NCBI RefSeq assembly: GCF_004322755.1
Contig: NZ_CP036401.1
Coordinates: forward strand, 5,270,001 to 5,334,000
Length of the DNA: 64,000 nt
From: Pseudoduganella albidiflava
GTDB lineage: Bacteria > Pseudomonadota > Gammaproteobacteria > Burkholderiales > Burkholderiaceae_D
Reading direction: 5' to 3'
Below are positions 25,271 to 33,626 of the stretch, piece by piece. The stretch's first letter is position 1, and the number at the start of each line of letters is the position of its first letter. The notes below the pieces were generated by a model. The model was not told where the DNA came from. It was given only the letters and a program-made list of their open reading frames with translations, and ran no database searches. The position numbers and the translations under genes were made by a program.

Positions 25271-26056
25271 ATGACCACCGCCGCCGCTAACCCGGATTCC
25301 CGCCCCGCCGTCGTGCTGCTGCACAGTTCGATGAGCTCGCGCAGCCAGTGGGCCGCGCTGATGGCCGCGCACGAGCGGGACTACCGATTCATCGCGCTCG
25401 ACCTCCTGGGCTATGGCAAGGCGCCATTCCCGGACGCGGCGATGCTGGCCAGCTTCTCCCTCGCGCACGAGGTCGAGGCGGTCCAGGCCGCGCTGGCGGC
25501 GCAACTGGCGCCGCATGAGTCCTTCCACCTGATCGGCCATTCGTATGGCGGCGCCACGGCATTGCGGCTGGCGCGCACGGCACCGGACCGCGTCCGCTCG
25601 CTGGCCGTGTTCGAGCCCGTGGCCTTCCACCTGCTCGACGAAAGCGAGCCTGGCCGCGCCGAAGTCGGCACCGTCATCGCCGCGATCGAGGCGGCCGCCA
25701 CGCCGGAACAGGCGACCCGCAGCTTCATCGACTACTGGAACGGGCCCGGCGCCTTCGATGCGATGCCCGCCCCCGTGCGCGAACGCTTCACCGCCCAGGT
25801 GGCCAAGGTGCGGCTCGATTTCACCGCCCTGCTCAGCGAACCGGCCACGCTGCACGACATGGCCGCGATCGGCGTGCCGGCGCTCGTGCTGTCCGGCCGC
25901 GCCGGCCCCGCCTCGACCCGCGCCGTCGTTACCCGGCTGGCCGCCGCCCTGCCCAACGCCACCAGCGCGCAAACGCCCGGCGGCCACATGGCCCCGATCA
26001 CGCACGCGGCCGACGTCAACCGCGAACTGGCCGCCTTCCTGGCAACTGTTGCCTAA
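25271..26056 (+). CDS. Alpha/beta hydrolase
   Basis: A 261-residue soluble hydrolase. The oxyanion-side motif VLLHSSMSSRSQW is followed by the nucleophile elbow GHSYGG and the late histidine in GGHMAPITH, giving a complete Ser-Asp-His arrangement (Asp probably in the VLSGRAG region or nearby and not certain). The substrate is not clear. It stands alone between the PEP-CTERM gene and a repeat-bearing gap. Confidence 0.85.
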   Translation: MTTAAANPDSRPAVVLLHSSMSSRSQWAALMAAHERDYRFIALDLLGYGKAPFPDAAMLASFSLAHEVEAVQAALAAQLAPHESFHLIGHSYGGATALRLARTAPDRVRSLAVFEPVAFHLLDESEPGRAEVGTVIAAIEAAATPEQATRSFIDYWNGPGAFDAMPAPVRERFTAQVAKVRLDFTALLSEPATLHDMAAIGVPALVLSGRAGPASTRAVVTRLAAALPNATSAQTPGGHMAPITHAADVNRELAAFLATVA

Positions 26057-26059
26057 AAA

Positions 26060-26085
26060 CGGGGACAGTCCCCGAATTTGAGCAA
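26060..26085. repeat. GGGGACAGTCCCC palindrome
   Basis: One GGGGACAGTCCCC site just after the hydrolase stop, with a partial relative (GGGACTGTCCC) at about 26221. Both belong to the palindrome family seen at 20.7-21.1 kb. The 190-bp gap holds nothing else recognisable. Confidence 0.55.
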
Positions 26086-26249
26086 CATTATGCTCCAGCA
26101 ATTTTTGACGAAGGCGCCAGAGGAGAGAGCACCGCATTTGTGCGCTGGAGCGTCGCTGGAATGACTGCCGGGCTGCTTGTAAAACCACGAAATTGCCACA
26201 CAACTGGTCTCAAACTAACCAGGGACTGTCCCGCCCAGGTCAACAACAA

Positions 26250-26834
26250 ATGCTTGAACGCCAGAATAGCCGCTCCCGCCCGCTGACCTCCGGTGAGATC
26301 GCCTGCTGCCGCAAGCTGTTCGGCGCGGCGATCGACTACGCACGGGTGCGCATCCATGCGCGCGGCTGGTTTTTCGGGCTGCAATGGCGCCACACGGCGA
26401 TGGCGCCGGATGGGCACATCTGGTTCCGGCCCGAGGACTGGCAGGAAGACTTTTCGCGCGCGCCGGCCTGGCGGCTGCTGTGGTTCATGCACGAGATGGT
26501 GCACGTGTGGCAATGGCAGCTGGGTTATCCGGTGATGTGCCGCGGCGCGCTGCGCGTCGGGCTGTCCTACCGCTACCGGCTGGCGCCGGGCCGGCGGCTG
26601 GCCGACTTCAACATGGAAGCGCAAGGCGACCTGCTGGCCGACTGGTTCGCGCTGCGCTGGCTGGGCGAACCGGGGGCGATGCGCCAGAAGCAGTACGCGG
26701 GCGACGCGTGGCTGTTCGAAGAAGTGCTGGGCGACTTCCTGGCCGATCCGGCGGACCCGGCCAGCCTGCCGCGCCTTCGGTGGCCATTCGCCCGGCAGGC
26801 GATGGCACTGCTCAGGCGCCGGAGGATTGCCTGA
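26250..26834 (+). CDS. Vgr-related HExxH protein
   Basis: A 194-residue protein. It starts RPLTSGEIACCRKLFGAAID, then YARVRIHARGW, and carries HEMVHVWQWQ near residue 92, an HExxH zinc motif followed by a Trp-Gln. These blocks match small proteins annotated as vgr-related in Proteobacteria. A later Glu in FNMEAQGDLLADW may be the third ligand. No type VI secretion genes are in the window. A metallopeptidase-like role is inferred from the motif only. The last 23 bp overlap the convergent GGDEF-EAL gene. Confidence 0.7.
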   Translation: MLERQNSRSRPLTSGEIACCRKLFGAAIDYARVRIHARGWFFGLQWRHTAMAPDGHIWFRPEDWQEDFSRAPAWRLLWFMHEMVHVWQWQLGYPVMCRGALRVGLSYRYRLAPGRRLADFNMEAQGDLLADWFALRWLGEPGAMRQKQYAGDAWLFEEVLGDFLADPADPASLPRLRWPFARQAMALLRRRRIA

Positions 26835-28560
26835 GCCAGGCCGCCAGGTCGTCGCTCGGCAGCGGCCGGGCATACAGGTAGCCCTGCCCCTTGTCGCATT
26901 GCAGCGTGCGCACCACCGTGGCTTGCGCGTCCGTCTCGATGCCTTCCGCCACGGTGCTCATGCCCAGGCTCTGCGCCACCTTCACGGTGGCCTCGATCAG
27001 CACGCGGTGATGGTGGCTGGTTTCGCTCTGGCTCACGAACGAGCGGTCGATCTTCACCGTGTCCACCGGCAGCAGGTGCAGGCTGGCCAGCGACGAGTAC
27101 CCGGTGCCGAAATCGTCCAGCGCCAGCGTGATGCCGAGCGCCTTCAGTTCGTGCAGGCGCTGCTGCACGTCGGTATCCTGCGCCGCCAGGCTTTCCGTCA
27201 CCTCGAGCTGCAGCCGCTCCGCTGCCATGCCCGTCTCCGCGAGGATGCGCGCCACGGTGCCGGCCCAGTTAGGCTGCCCCAGTTGCGCGCGCGACAGGTT
27301 CACCGCCAGCAGCCGCGGGGCCAGGTCGCCCAGCTCGTGCTGCCAGCGCACGAAGTCGCGGCAGGCGCGCTCCAGCACGAAGTCGCCTAGCGGGCCGATC
27401 AAGCCGCATTCCTCGGCCACGCCGATGAATTCGAATGGCGGCACGATGCCGCGCACCGGGTGGCGCCAGCGCACCAGCGCCTCGACGCCGGCCGAGTGGT
27501 CGGTGCCGCCATCGGGGCGCAGCGCCACCACCGGCTGGTACACCACGAACAGCTGGTCGGCCTGCAGCGCCAGGCGCAGGTCCGTCTCGATATCGGTGCG
27601 GCGCGCCGACCGCTCGCGCATCTCGGCCGCGAAGCGCACGAAGCGCGCGCCGCCGGCACGCTTGGCTTCCAGCATGGCGATGCCGGCGTCGCGCAGCAGC
27701 GCATCGGGATCGTCGCCCTCGCCCCACGCGATGCCCACGCTGACGTTGCAGACCACGTCATGCCCCTGCAGGTGGTAGGCGTGGCCGATCGCGCCGATCA
27801 TCCGCGTGGCCACGCTCTCGGCATCTTCCACCCGGCGCAGGCCATCGAGCACCACCACGAATTCGTCGCCGCCCACGCGCGCCGCCAGTTGCCCGCCGCG
27901 CGCACCCACCGCGATCCGGTCGCTGGGCGGGCGCAGCACGTTGCGGATGCGCTCGGCCACCAGCACCAGCAGCCGGTCGCCCATCGCCTGGCCCAGCGTG
28001 TCGTTCACCTGGCGGAAGCGGTCGCAGTTCATGAACAGTACCGCGAAGCCGGCATGGGCGCCGTCCCTGCCCTTGCCGCGCGCCAGGATCGCCTGCAGCT
28101 CCTCGTGCACGGCGCTGCGGTTCGGCATGCGCGTCAGCGCATCGGTGCGCGCCGCCGACGACAGCCGGCTGGCCAGCCGTTCCTGCTCGCGCCGGGTTTC
28201 CAGCGTGATGTCGTTGACCGCCGCCATCAGCCGGTGCCGGTCGAGCTTCATCACCGACAGCGACAGCACCAGCGGCCCGTCGCGCCCGTCCGGCGCATCG
28301 ATCCGCAAGCCTTCCACCACCACGCCGGACGGCGTATCGCAGCGCTCCACCGCGGCGCGCAAGTCCGGCGCGGCGGTGGCGAAGATCGCATACAGGTCGT
28401 CGAGCGCGCCGTGCGGGACCAGCGGCATCAGGAGTTGCGCGGCCATCGGATTGAGCATCTCGACGGCGCCGCCGATATCGGCCTGCAGCATGCCGATCGG
28501 CGTGCGGTACAGGAACTGCAGGAGCGCCTCGTAGGCGAGCTTGTCGTCGTGCCCCATCAT
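26812..28560 (-). CDS. PAS-GGDEF-EAL protein
   Basis: A 582-residue cytosolic protein. An N-terminal PAS-like domain (about 10-120: FLYRTPIGMLQADIGGAVEM) precedes a GGDEF domain with intact GGDEF near residue 230 and an EAL domain with EALVRW near residue 358 and DDFGTGYSSL later. Both halves keep key residues, so it may make or degrade c-di-GMP. Its ATG overlaps the TGA of the upstream PAS-GGDEF gene by four bases (ATGA). It is the last gene of the operon led by the PYP-like protein. Confidence 0.9.
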   Translation of the reverse strand: MMGHDDKLAYEALLQFLYRTPIGMLQADIGGAVEMLNPMAAQLLMPLVPHGALDDLYAIFATAAPDLRAAVERCDTPSGVVVEGLRIDAPDGRDGPLVLSLSVMKLDRHRLMAAVNDITLETRREQERLASRLSSAARTDALTRMPNRSAVHEELQAILARGKGRDGAHAGFAVLFMNCDRFRQVNDTLGQAMGDRLLVLVAERIRNVLRPPSDRIAVGARGGQLAARVGGDEFVVVLDGLRRVEDAESVATRMIGAIGHAYHLQGHDVVCNVSVGIAWGEGDDPDALLRDAGIAMLEAKRAGGARFVRFAAEMRERSARRTDIETDLRLALQADQLFVVYQPVVALRPDGGTDHSAGVEALVRWRHPVRGIVPPFEFIGVAEECGLIGPLGDFVLERACRDFVRWQHELGDLAPRLLAVNLSRAQLGQPNWAGTVARILAETGMAAERLQLEVTESLAAQDTDVQQRLHELKALGITLALDDFGTGYSSLASLHLLPVDTVKIDRSFVSQSETSHHHRVLIEATVKVAQSLGMSTVAEGIETDAQATVVRTLQCDKGQGYLYARPLPSDDLAAWLRQSSGA

Positions 28561-29897
28561 GCGGCGGTGCCGATCATGTCGGTGCTCCAGCAGACCACGC
28601 GGTCGCGGCCTTGCGCCTTGGCGGCTTGCAGTGCCCGGCCGGCACGCTGTTGCAGGTCGTCGATGCCACCCAGTTGCGCATCCCAGGCGGCCACGCCGGC
28701 GCTCACCGTGAACGTCACCGCCACGCCGTCGACCTTTACCGTCAGGGCCGATACGGCCGCCAGCAGGCGCTGCGCCACCGCGCAGGCCTGGGGCACGCTG
28801 GTCGATGGCAGCAGCACGGCGAACTCCTCGCCACCCAGGCGCGCCACCACGTCCACCGCGCGGAACGTGTCGCGCAAGGCCTGCGCAAAGGCGCGCAGCA
28901 CGGCGTCGCCCACGTGCAGGCCGTGGGTGTCGTTGACCGCCTTGAGGTGATCGAGATCGAACAGCGCCAGGGCCACGGGCCGCGGCGAGCGGGTCGCGCG
29001 CCCCAGCTCCAGCTCGGCCGCATGGTAGAAGCCGCGGCGGTTCGCCACGCCTGTCAGGTGATCGGCGAACACCGCCTGGCGCCAGCTTTCGCTGGCATCG
29101 CGCCGGTCGGTGATGTCGCGCAGCACCAGGCAGTAGGCGGGATCGGTCTCGGCCGCGGCGGGGTCGCGTTCGGGCAGCGGCGTGATCATCGCGCTGGCCC
29201 AGAACGGCGTGCCATCGGCGCGCAGGCGCAGGCCCTCGTCCAGGCTCCAGCCGTTGGCGTCCGCCTCGCGCAGCAGGTCGCGCGCGTGCTCCGGCGTGGT
29301 CGTATCGCCAGGCTCGAACACGGCATACGACTGGCCCACCACCGTCTCGCCGTGGCCGGTCACCCGGCCGATGCTGCCGTTCCACTGCTCGACGCGGCCT
29401 TCGCTGTCCAGGCTCACCAGCGCATAATCGGCGACACTGGCCAGCAGTGCGTTCAGCCAGGCGTCGCTTTGCCGTAGCTGGCGGTCGCGCTGCACCTGCA
29501 GCGTGACATCCTGCAGCACCGCCATCAGGCGCTGCGCATCGAGCTTGACGATCGACAGCGACAGGATGCCCGGAACGTTGCGCCGGCCGCCGCCATGCAG
29601 CGGGATATGCATGCCGTCGCAGATCCGGCCACGCGGCGCGGTGAACTCTTCGCACAGCACGCGCACGTCCGGCGCCACGTCCTGCAGCGCGGTGAAGAGG
29701 TTGTCCAGGCAGCCGTCACGCGACAGCGGCATCAGCAACTGCGCCGAGATCGGGTTGATCAGCGTGATCTCGCCATCGCCCCTGGCCTGCACCAGGCCGA
29801 CGGGAGCGAGGTACAGGAACTGCATCAGCGCCTCGTGTTCGGCCGCCAGGTCCGCGTCCGCACTGGCGCCCGGGCCGCCTGCCGCCGGGGTATTCAC
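28557..29897 (-). CDS. PAS-PAS-GGDEF diguanylate cyclase
   Basis: A 446-residue protein. The first PAS-like domain (FLYLAPVGLVQARGDGEIT) resembles the one in the downstream gene, so the two share ancestry. A second PAS domain (about 150-265) contains ADYALVSLDSEGRVEQWNGS. The GGDEF domain has LFDLDHLKAVNDTHG and the active GGEEF near residue 355. A GTG start overlaps the TGA of the PYP-like gene (GTGA), and its own TGA overlaps the next ATG, so the three genes are translationally coupled. It probably synthesises c-di-GMP in response to a PAS signal. Confidence 0.9.
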   Translation of the reverse strand: MNTPAAGGPGASADADLAAEHEALMQFLYLAPVGLVQARGDGEITLINPISAQLLMPLSRDGCLDNLFTALQDVAPDVRVLCEEFTAPRGRICDGMHIPLHGGGRRNVPGILSLSIVKLDAQRLMAVLQDVTLQVQRDRQLRQSDAWLNALLASVADYALVSLDSEGRVEQWNGSIGRVTGHGETVVGQSYAVFEPGDTTTPEHARDLLREADANGWSLDEGLRLRADGTPFWASAMITPLPERDPAAAETDPAYCLVLRDITDRRDASESWRQAVFADHLTGVANRRGFYHAAELELGRATRSPRPVALALFDLDHLKAVNDTHGLHVGDAVLRAFAQALRDTFRAVDVVARLGGEEFAVLLPSTSVPQACAVAQRLLAAVSALTVKVDGVAVTFTVSAGVAAWDAQLGGIDDLQQRAGRALQAAKAQGRDRVVCWSTDMIGTAA

Positions 29898-30277
29898 GGC
29901 TGACGCTGCACCAGCACGTAGCGCGTTGCCGCGCCGGGTTCCGCCAGCAGGCGCAGGAGCACCTTGGTGGGCCGCATCCGCAACGTCAGCACATACGGAA
30001 TCGTCGCGTCCAGCGCCGTGCCCTCAGCCTGCGCATCCTCGAACCGCTGCGCCACCATGAAGTTGTTCATGCATGGCGCCACGCTGGCGAACAGCGGCTG
30101 GCCCAGCACGCTGTGCGGCGCCAGGCCGGCGGCCTGGGATTCGAAGCGGTTGTAGCGGCGCACCACGGTGGCGTCATCGAAACCGATGATGCCGAAGGCG
30201 GCATCGTCGAGCTGTTCATCGCCGAGTGACGCAAGGCGCGCGCCAAGGTCGGGCTGGTCGAAGGCAAGTGCGGTCAT
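29894..30277 (-). CDS. Photoactive-yellow-protein-like PAS protein
   Basis: A 127-residue protein that lines up without gaps with Halorhodospira PYP (from memory) over residues 1-79. It starts MTALAF, has QLDDAAFGIIGFD, and VAPC at 66-69. Tyr42, Glu46 and Cys69, the residues that hold the p-coumaroyl chromophore, are all present; Thr50 is Ala and Arg52 is Leu. The MRPTK segment fits PYP M100-P102-T103-K104 with one inserted residue. TGGAG before ATG supports this start. It heads the c-di-GMP operon and so may be its light sensor. Tyrosine ammonia-lyase and coumarate ligase genes are not seen here. Confidence 0.85.
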   Translation of the reverse strand: MTALAFDQPDLGARLASLGDEQLDDAAFGIIGFDDATVVRRYNRFESQAAGLAPHSVLGQPLFASVAPCMNNFMVAQRFEDAQAEGTALDATIPYVLTLRMRPTKVLLRLLAEPGAATRYVLVQRQP

Positions 30278-30529
30278 CGAAACTCCAGGTAACGGGATTG
30301 CAGGCCAGCATCCACCGTCGAGCGACCAGCAAGGTTGCCACCGAGGTTGATGTGCGGAAATATATGCTGACATGGGCATAACGTCCTGTCAATCCACGCA
30401 CGATTGAAACCAACGGTTCCCCTCGCGGAAACATGACTTTTCGAGGGGTAATGGAACGCGGTCTTGTTGCATCCAATGCTAGCATTAACGCTCGAGTCAA
30501 CCATCAACTCTCTGGAAAAGGAACTGATC

Positions 30530-30841
30530 ATGACCATGACCAAAGCTATCTTCGCAGCCGCCCTGTGCTTCGGCCTGGCCGCTTGCAGCACCACCGACAC
30601 CACGAGTTCCAGCGGCGCGAGCGACAGCTCGGCAACCGGTTCGACCACCTCGGGCAGCAGCTCGATGGATTCGGGCACCGCGGGTTCCGCTACGTCGGGC
30701 TCGAGCACCTCCGGTTCCAGCGCTTCCGGTTCGACGAGCTCGGGCCAGTGGAACCAGTCCGGCACCACGTCGCCGACCGCAACGCCGGGCACGTCGCCCA
30801 CCACCCCGAGCAATGCGGACGACAACTCGGTGAAGAAATAA
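30530..30841 (+). CDS. Ser/Thr-rich lipoprotein
   Basis: A 103-residue protein. The lipobox LAAC follows a short hydrophobic signal (KAIFAAALCFGLAAC), and the rest is almost entirely Ser, Thr, Gly and Ala (for example TSGSSSMDSGTAGSA), ending ADDNSVKK. AAGGA lies 7 bp before ATG; a second ATG two codons later is possible. A strong terminator follows. It is a probable small surface lipoprotein with unknown function. Confidence 0.8.
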   Translation: MTMTKAIFAAALCFGLAACSTTDTTSSSGASDSSATGSTTSGSSSMDSGTAGSATSGSSTSGSSASGSTSSGQWNQSGTTSPTATPGTSPTTPSNADDNSVKK

Positions 30842-30873
30842 GCAGTAAAAGAATCTGATTCACGCCGCAAGGA

Positions 30874-30904
30874 AAAATGGCCCGCATCCGCGGGCCATTT
30901 TTCA
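30874..30904. terminator. Intrinsic terminator after the lipoprotein gene
   Basis: Arms AAAAATGGCCCGC and GCGGGCCATTTTT with loop ATCC. The A and T runs make it usable in both directions, between convergent genes. Confidence 0.9.
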
Positions 30905-30945
30905 TCCGGAGCCGGATCTATCCGGCCATCTTCATTCGAGCCAGG

Positions 30946-31365
30946 CTACGCCAGCGCGGCACCGCGGCCTGCAACCGGCGCCGACCGGCCGAGCCCGCGG
31001 TACTGCAGCGCCGCGAACCCCAGCACGCCGGCCGCCTGGGCCAGCACATAGGCGGCTCCCAGTCCGGTAGGCACCAGCACGCCGCCGGCCAGCAGTGCCA
31101 CGCTCAGCACCGCCCACCCCACGTTCCCGGCAATCACGAACAACACCAGCGCCCGCCACACGGCCCGGCTGCGCGCCAGTCCGACCAGCAGCAGCACATA
31201 GCCTGCCAGGAACAGGCCGGTGCCGGACAGCAGCGCCCCGGGCAAGGCCAGCGTGGTGCCCAGCATGCCGGGCCACAGCAGGTGGCCGGCGGCCATTGCG
31301 CCGCTGGCGGCGGCATCGATCAGCAGGATGGATTTGAGCAGGCCGGATGGCTGGACGGTTTGCAT
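30946..31365 (-). CDS. Four-helix membrane protein, unknown
   Basis: A 139-residue hydrophobic protein with about four transmembrane segments (near 8-30, 40-62, 68-92, 98-120). It starts MQTVQPSGLLKSILLIDAAA after a good GGAGA site; an open frame continues upstream but has no start that suits it. I do not recognise the family. It lies 71 bp after the GNAT gene in the same direction and could be in one transcript with it. Confidence 0.7.
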   Translation of the reverse strand: MQTVQPSGLLKSILLIDAAASGAMAAGHLLWPGMLGTTLALPGALLSGTGLFLAGYVLLLVGLARSRAVWRALVLFVIAGNVGWAVLSVALLAGGVLVPTGLGAAYVLAQAAGVLGFAALQYRGLGRSAPVAGRGAALA

Positions 31366-31436
31366 GGCGATCTCCTTGGCGGTGGTTGACGATGAAGCAG
31401 TGAAGCCAGTGTCGCGCCGGCACCGCATCGCGCCAA

Positions 31437-31952
31437 TTACGTGCCAGGTAATCGTTCGCCATCCACCGCCAGCCGGTAGCGCAGCTTGGTGCGCTCGCCT
31501 TTTCCGTACGTGGCATACCAGGGTGGAATCGGCACCTCCTCGACCAGCGTGCAGCCGATCCGCTCCAGCGCGCGCTGGCAGGCGACATTGTCCGGCGTGG
31601 TGGTGATCCACGCGGTGGCGAGCCCCAGCCTGGCTATCTCGGGCAGCAGCGCCAGCACCGCCTGCCCGGCCACGCCCTGCCCGCGGAACGCCGCCTCGAC
31701 AGCGAAGCCGACATGGCCGAGCAGGTGCGTGAAGACATGCGAGTGCCCGTCGCGCAGGCTGATCGAACCGGCACGCACGCCATCGGCCAGGATGTGCCAG
31801 CGCCACGCGCGCACGCCCCAGGGCGAGTTCGCGGCGGTATAGGCGATGTGCGGTTCGAGCGACACGTGGACAGTGCGTGCTTCGGGACTCGGCTGGAGGG
31901 ATGGGGAAGACAAGATCGGCAGGCTGGATGGCGTAGCCCGCCAGCTTACCAT
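31437..31952 (-). CDS. GNAT-family N-acetyltransferase
   Basis: A 171-residue protein. The acetyl-CoA-binding motif FRGQGVAGQAVLALL (the RxxGxG/A pattern) lies near residue 105, with HVGFAVEAA before it and NVACQRALERIGCTLVEE after it, the standard GNAT order. Start is uncertain: ATG at 31952 is used, but the conserved domain only begins about 30 residues in. The acceptor is unknown. Confidence 0.7.
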   Translation of the reverse strand: MVSWRATPSSLPILSSPSLQPSPEARTVHVSLEPHIAYTAANSPWGVRAWRWHILADGVRAGSISLRDGHSHVFTHLLGHVGFAVEAAFRGQGVAGQAVLALLPEIARLGLATAWITTTPDNVACQRALERIGCTLVEEVPIPPWYATYGKGERTKLRYRLAVDGERLPGT

Positions 31953-32134
31953 TGGCGGCGAATCCGGACGATCCCTGGCGGTTCGGCGGCACGCCTTCCC
32001 GTCGCGTTCCAGCATCGCCGCGCGCACGGCCCCCGCATTGAAACCGTGCATCGGCCCCGTGACATTGAACCATTGCTGTATTGCCCGATGGCCCCATTTG
32101 CGGCAAGATCGCTCTTTACCCGGCAATACCACCG

Positions 32135-33016
32135 ATGTCCAATTCATCTTTCAGCAATATTGCACGACGCGCGGCCCTGCTGTCAGTGGCGCTCGTGCCT
32201 GCGTCGCTGCTGCCCGTTTCCGCCCTTGCCCTGCCCGCGCAGGCACCGCATGCGCCGAACCTGGCCGCCCTGATCAACGCCTACCGCGCCGCGCCGGGCA
32301 GCTGCGCCGGCACGTCGGCCGCCTCCGTGCCGCCGCTTGCCGTGGAAGCGGCGCTGTCGCAAATCCGCATCGTTTCCGGCACGTTCCTCGAACCGGCGCT
32401 GGAACGCGCGGGCTACCCTGTCGAACATGCCGAAGCCGTGTTCATCTCCGGCGCCGCGGATGCGGCCGAAGCGATGGAAACGCTGCGCGAGAAGTACTGC
32501 GCGCGCCTGCTGGGCACCGACGTCACCGCGATCGGCACGATCCGCGTGGCCGATGGCTGGCACGTGGTGCTGGCCCGCCCGGAGCGGCGCGAACTGCCGG
32601 CGCCGGAAGGCATCGGCGAGGAGACGCTGGCCGCGGTGAATGCCGCGCGCGCCGCGCCGCGCCAGTGCGGCGACCGCCAGTTCGCCGCCGCGCCGCCGCT
32701 GCGCCTGAATCCCGCGCTCGATGCGGCGGCCCTGTCGCACAGCCGGTACATGGCGCAGGTGCGCTATTTCAGCCACCAGCAAAAGAATGGCAGCGTGGTC
32801 GGCGACCGGGCGCTGCGCGCCGGCTACAAGTGGCGCACCATCGGCGAGAACATCGCCTCCGGGCAGCGCACGGCGCAGGAAGCCGTGCAGGGCTGGCTGG
32901 ACAGCCCCGGCCACTGCGCCAACATCATGAACGCGGCGTTCGTGGAAATGGGCGTCGGCTATGCCGTCAACCCGGTGCGCGGCACGCTGTACTGGACGCA
33001 GGTGCTGGCACGCTGA
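32135..33016 (+). CDS. CAP/SCP-domain secreted protein
   Basis: A 293-residue exported protein with a signal peptide (FSNIARRAALLSVALVPAS, cut after ALA). The C-terminal CAP domain (about 165-290) shows the diagnostic blocks: ALSHSRYMAQVRYFSH, GENIASG, WLDSPGHCANIMN and MGVGYAV. The N-terminal half has no clear domain but includes four more cysteines. CAP proteins in bacteria are secreted; their role here is unknown. ATG at 32135 is the only start that yields a signal peptide. Confidence 0.85.
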   Translation: MSNSSFSNIARRAALLSVALVPASLLPVSALALPAQAPHAPNLAALINAYRAAPGSCAGTSAASVPPLAVEAALSQIRIVSGTFLEPALERAGYPVEHAEAVFISGAADAAEAMETLREKYCARLLGTDVTAIGTIRVADGWHVVLARPERRELPAPEGIGEETLAAVNAARAAPRQCGDRQFAAAPPLRLNPALDAAALSHSRYMAQVRYFSHQQKNGSVVGDRALRAGYKWRTIGENIASGQRTAQEAVQGWLDSPGHCANIMNAAFVEMGVGYAVNPVRGTLYWTQVLAR

Positions 33017-33033
33017 CATCGCGCCCCGCCCGC

Positions 33034-33462
33034 TCACAGCGAATTCCTCACGTCCTTCACCGCCTGCGCCGCGGCGCGGGCGATCTCGGCGATATCCTGG
33101 TCGCGGCGCCGGTCGAGCCAGCGCACCACGCCGCCCAGCAGCCACCATGCGGGCAGCGCCGCCACCACCAGCATCGGCACGGCCACGATGGCCACGCCCA
33201 GGGAGGCATCGATGCCGCACAGCGCCATCACCGAACCGGCCGAGACGAACAGCGTGGGCCACCACGAATGCAGCGCGGCCAGCAGGAAAGGCCCGGCGAT
33301 GCCGGCCATGGCGATCGCGCAGATGAAGCGCACCCACCCTTCGCGACGCGTGCGGGGCCACATGAACAAAAATGTGAGTGCACACGCAATGGCGCCGGCC
33401 AGCAACGGCGCCGCAAAGATGGTGAGAAGCGCGCTGCCGGCCGCGCCGATTACGATGGTCAT
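33034..33462 (-). CDS. Polytopic membrane protein, unknown
   Basis: A 142-residue protein with about four hydrophobic segments, a basic loop (WPRTRREGWVRF) and a charged cytosolic tail (WLDRRRDQDIAEIARAAA). GGAGA upstream supports ATG at 33462. It is divergent from the S24 repressor, and operator-like palindromes lie between them, so it may be a target of that repressor. Size and layout recall phage holins, but no lysis gene is near, so I leave it unassigned. Confidence 0.65.
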   Translation of the reverse strand: MTIVIGAAGSALLTIFAAPLLAGAIACALTFLFMWPRTRREGWVRFICAIAMAGIAGPFLLAALHSWWPTLFVSAGSVMALCGIDASLGVAIVAVPMLVVAALPAWWLLGGVVRWLDRRRDQDIAEIARAAAQAVKDVRNSL

Positions 33463-33556
33463 GATGCCTTGTCTCCTGGTGTGGTTCGCGTCCTGGCACT
33501 GCCATTTATTTGCTTGAGTGAACGCAATAAAACATCAGGCCGCTTGCATCCGACTT

Positions 33557-33590
33557 TAGCAATTGCTATAGTCAGAGTCAAGCGTTTGCT
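33557..33590. promoter_or_regulatory. Operator-like palindromes before the S24 repressor
   Basis: TAGCAATTGCTA (33557-33568) is a perfect palindrome, and a related AGCGTTTGCT lies at 33581-33590. They are 24 bp apart, about two helical turns, in the divergent promoter region of the repressor and membrane-protein genes. Repressor binding is inferred. Confidence 0.5.
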
Positions 33591-33626
33591 AATCTATCGA
33601 AACCACCCCCGTTGCACGGTATTTTC

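Noticed and set aside
28561..29655. N-terminal extension of the GGDEF-EAL protein
   Set aside because: It overlaps the PAS-PAS-GGDEF gene in another frame and lacks domains; the ATGA overlap fixes the start at 28560.
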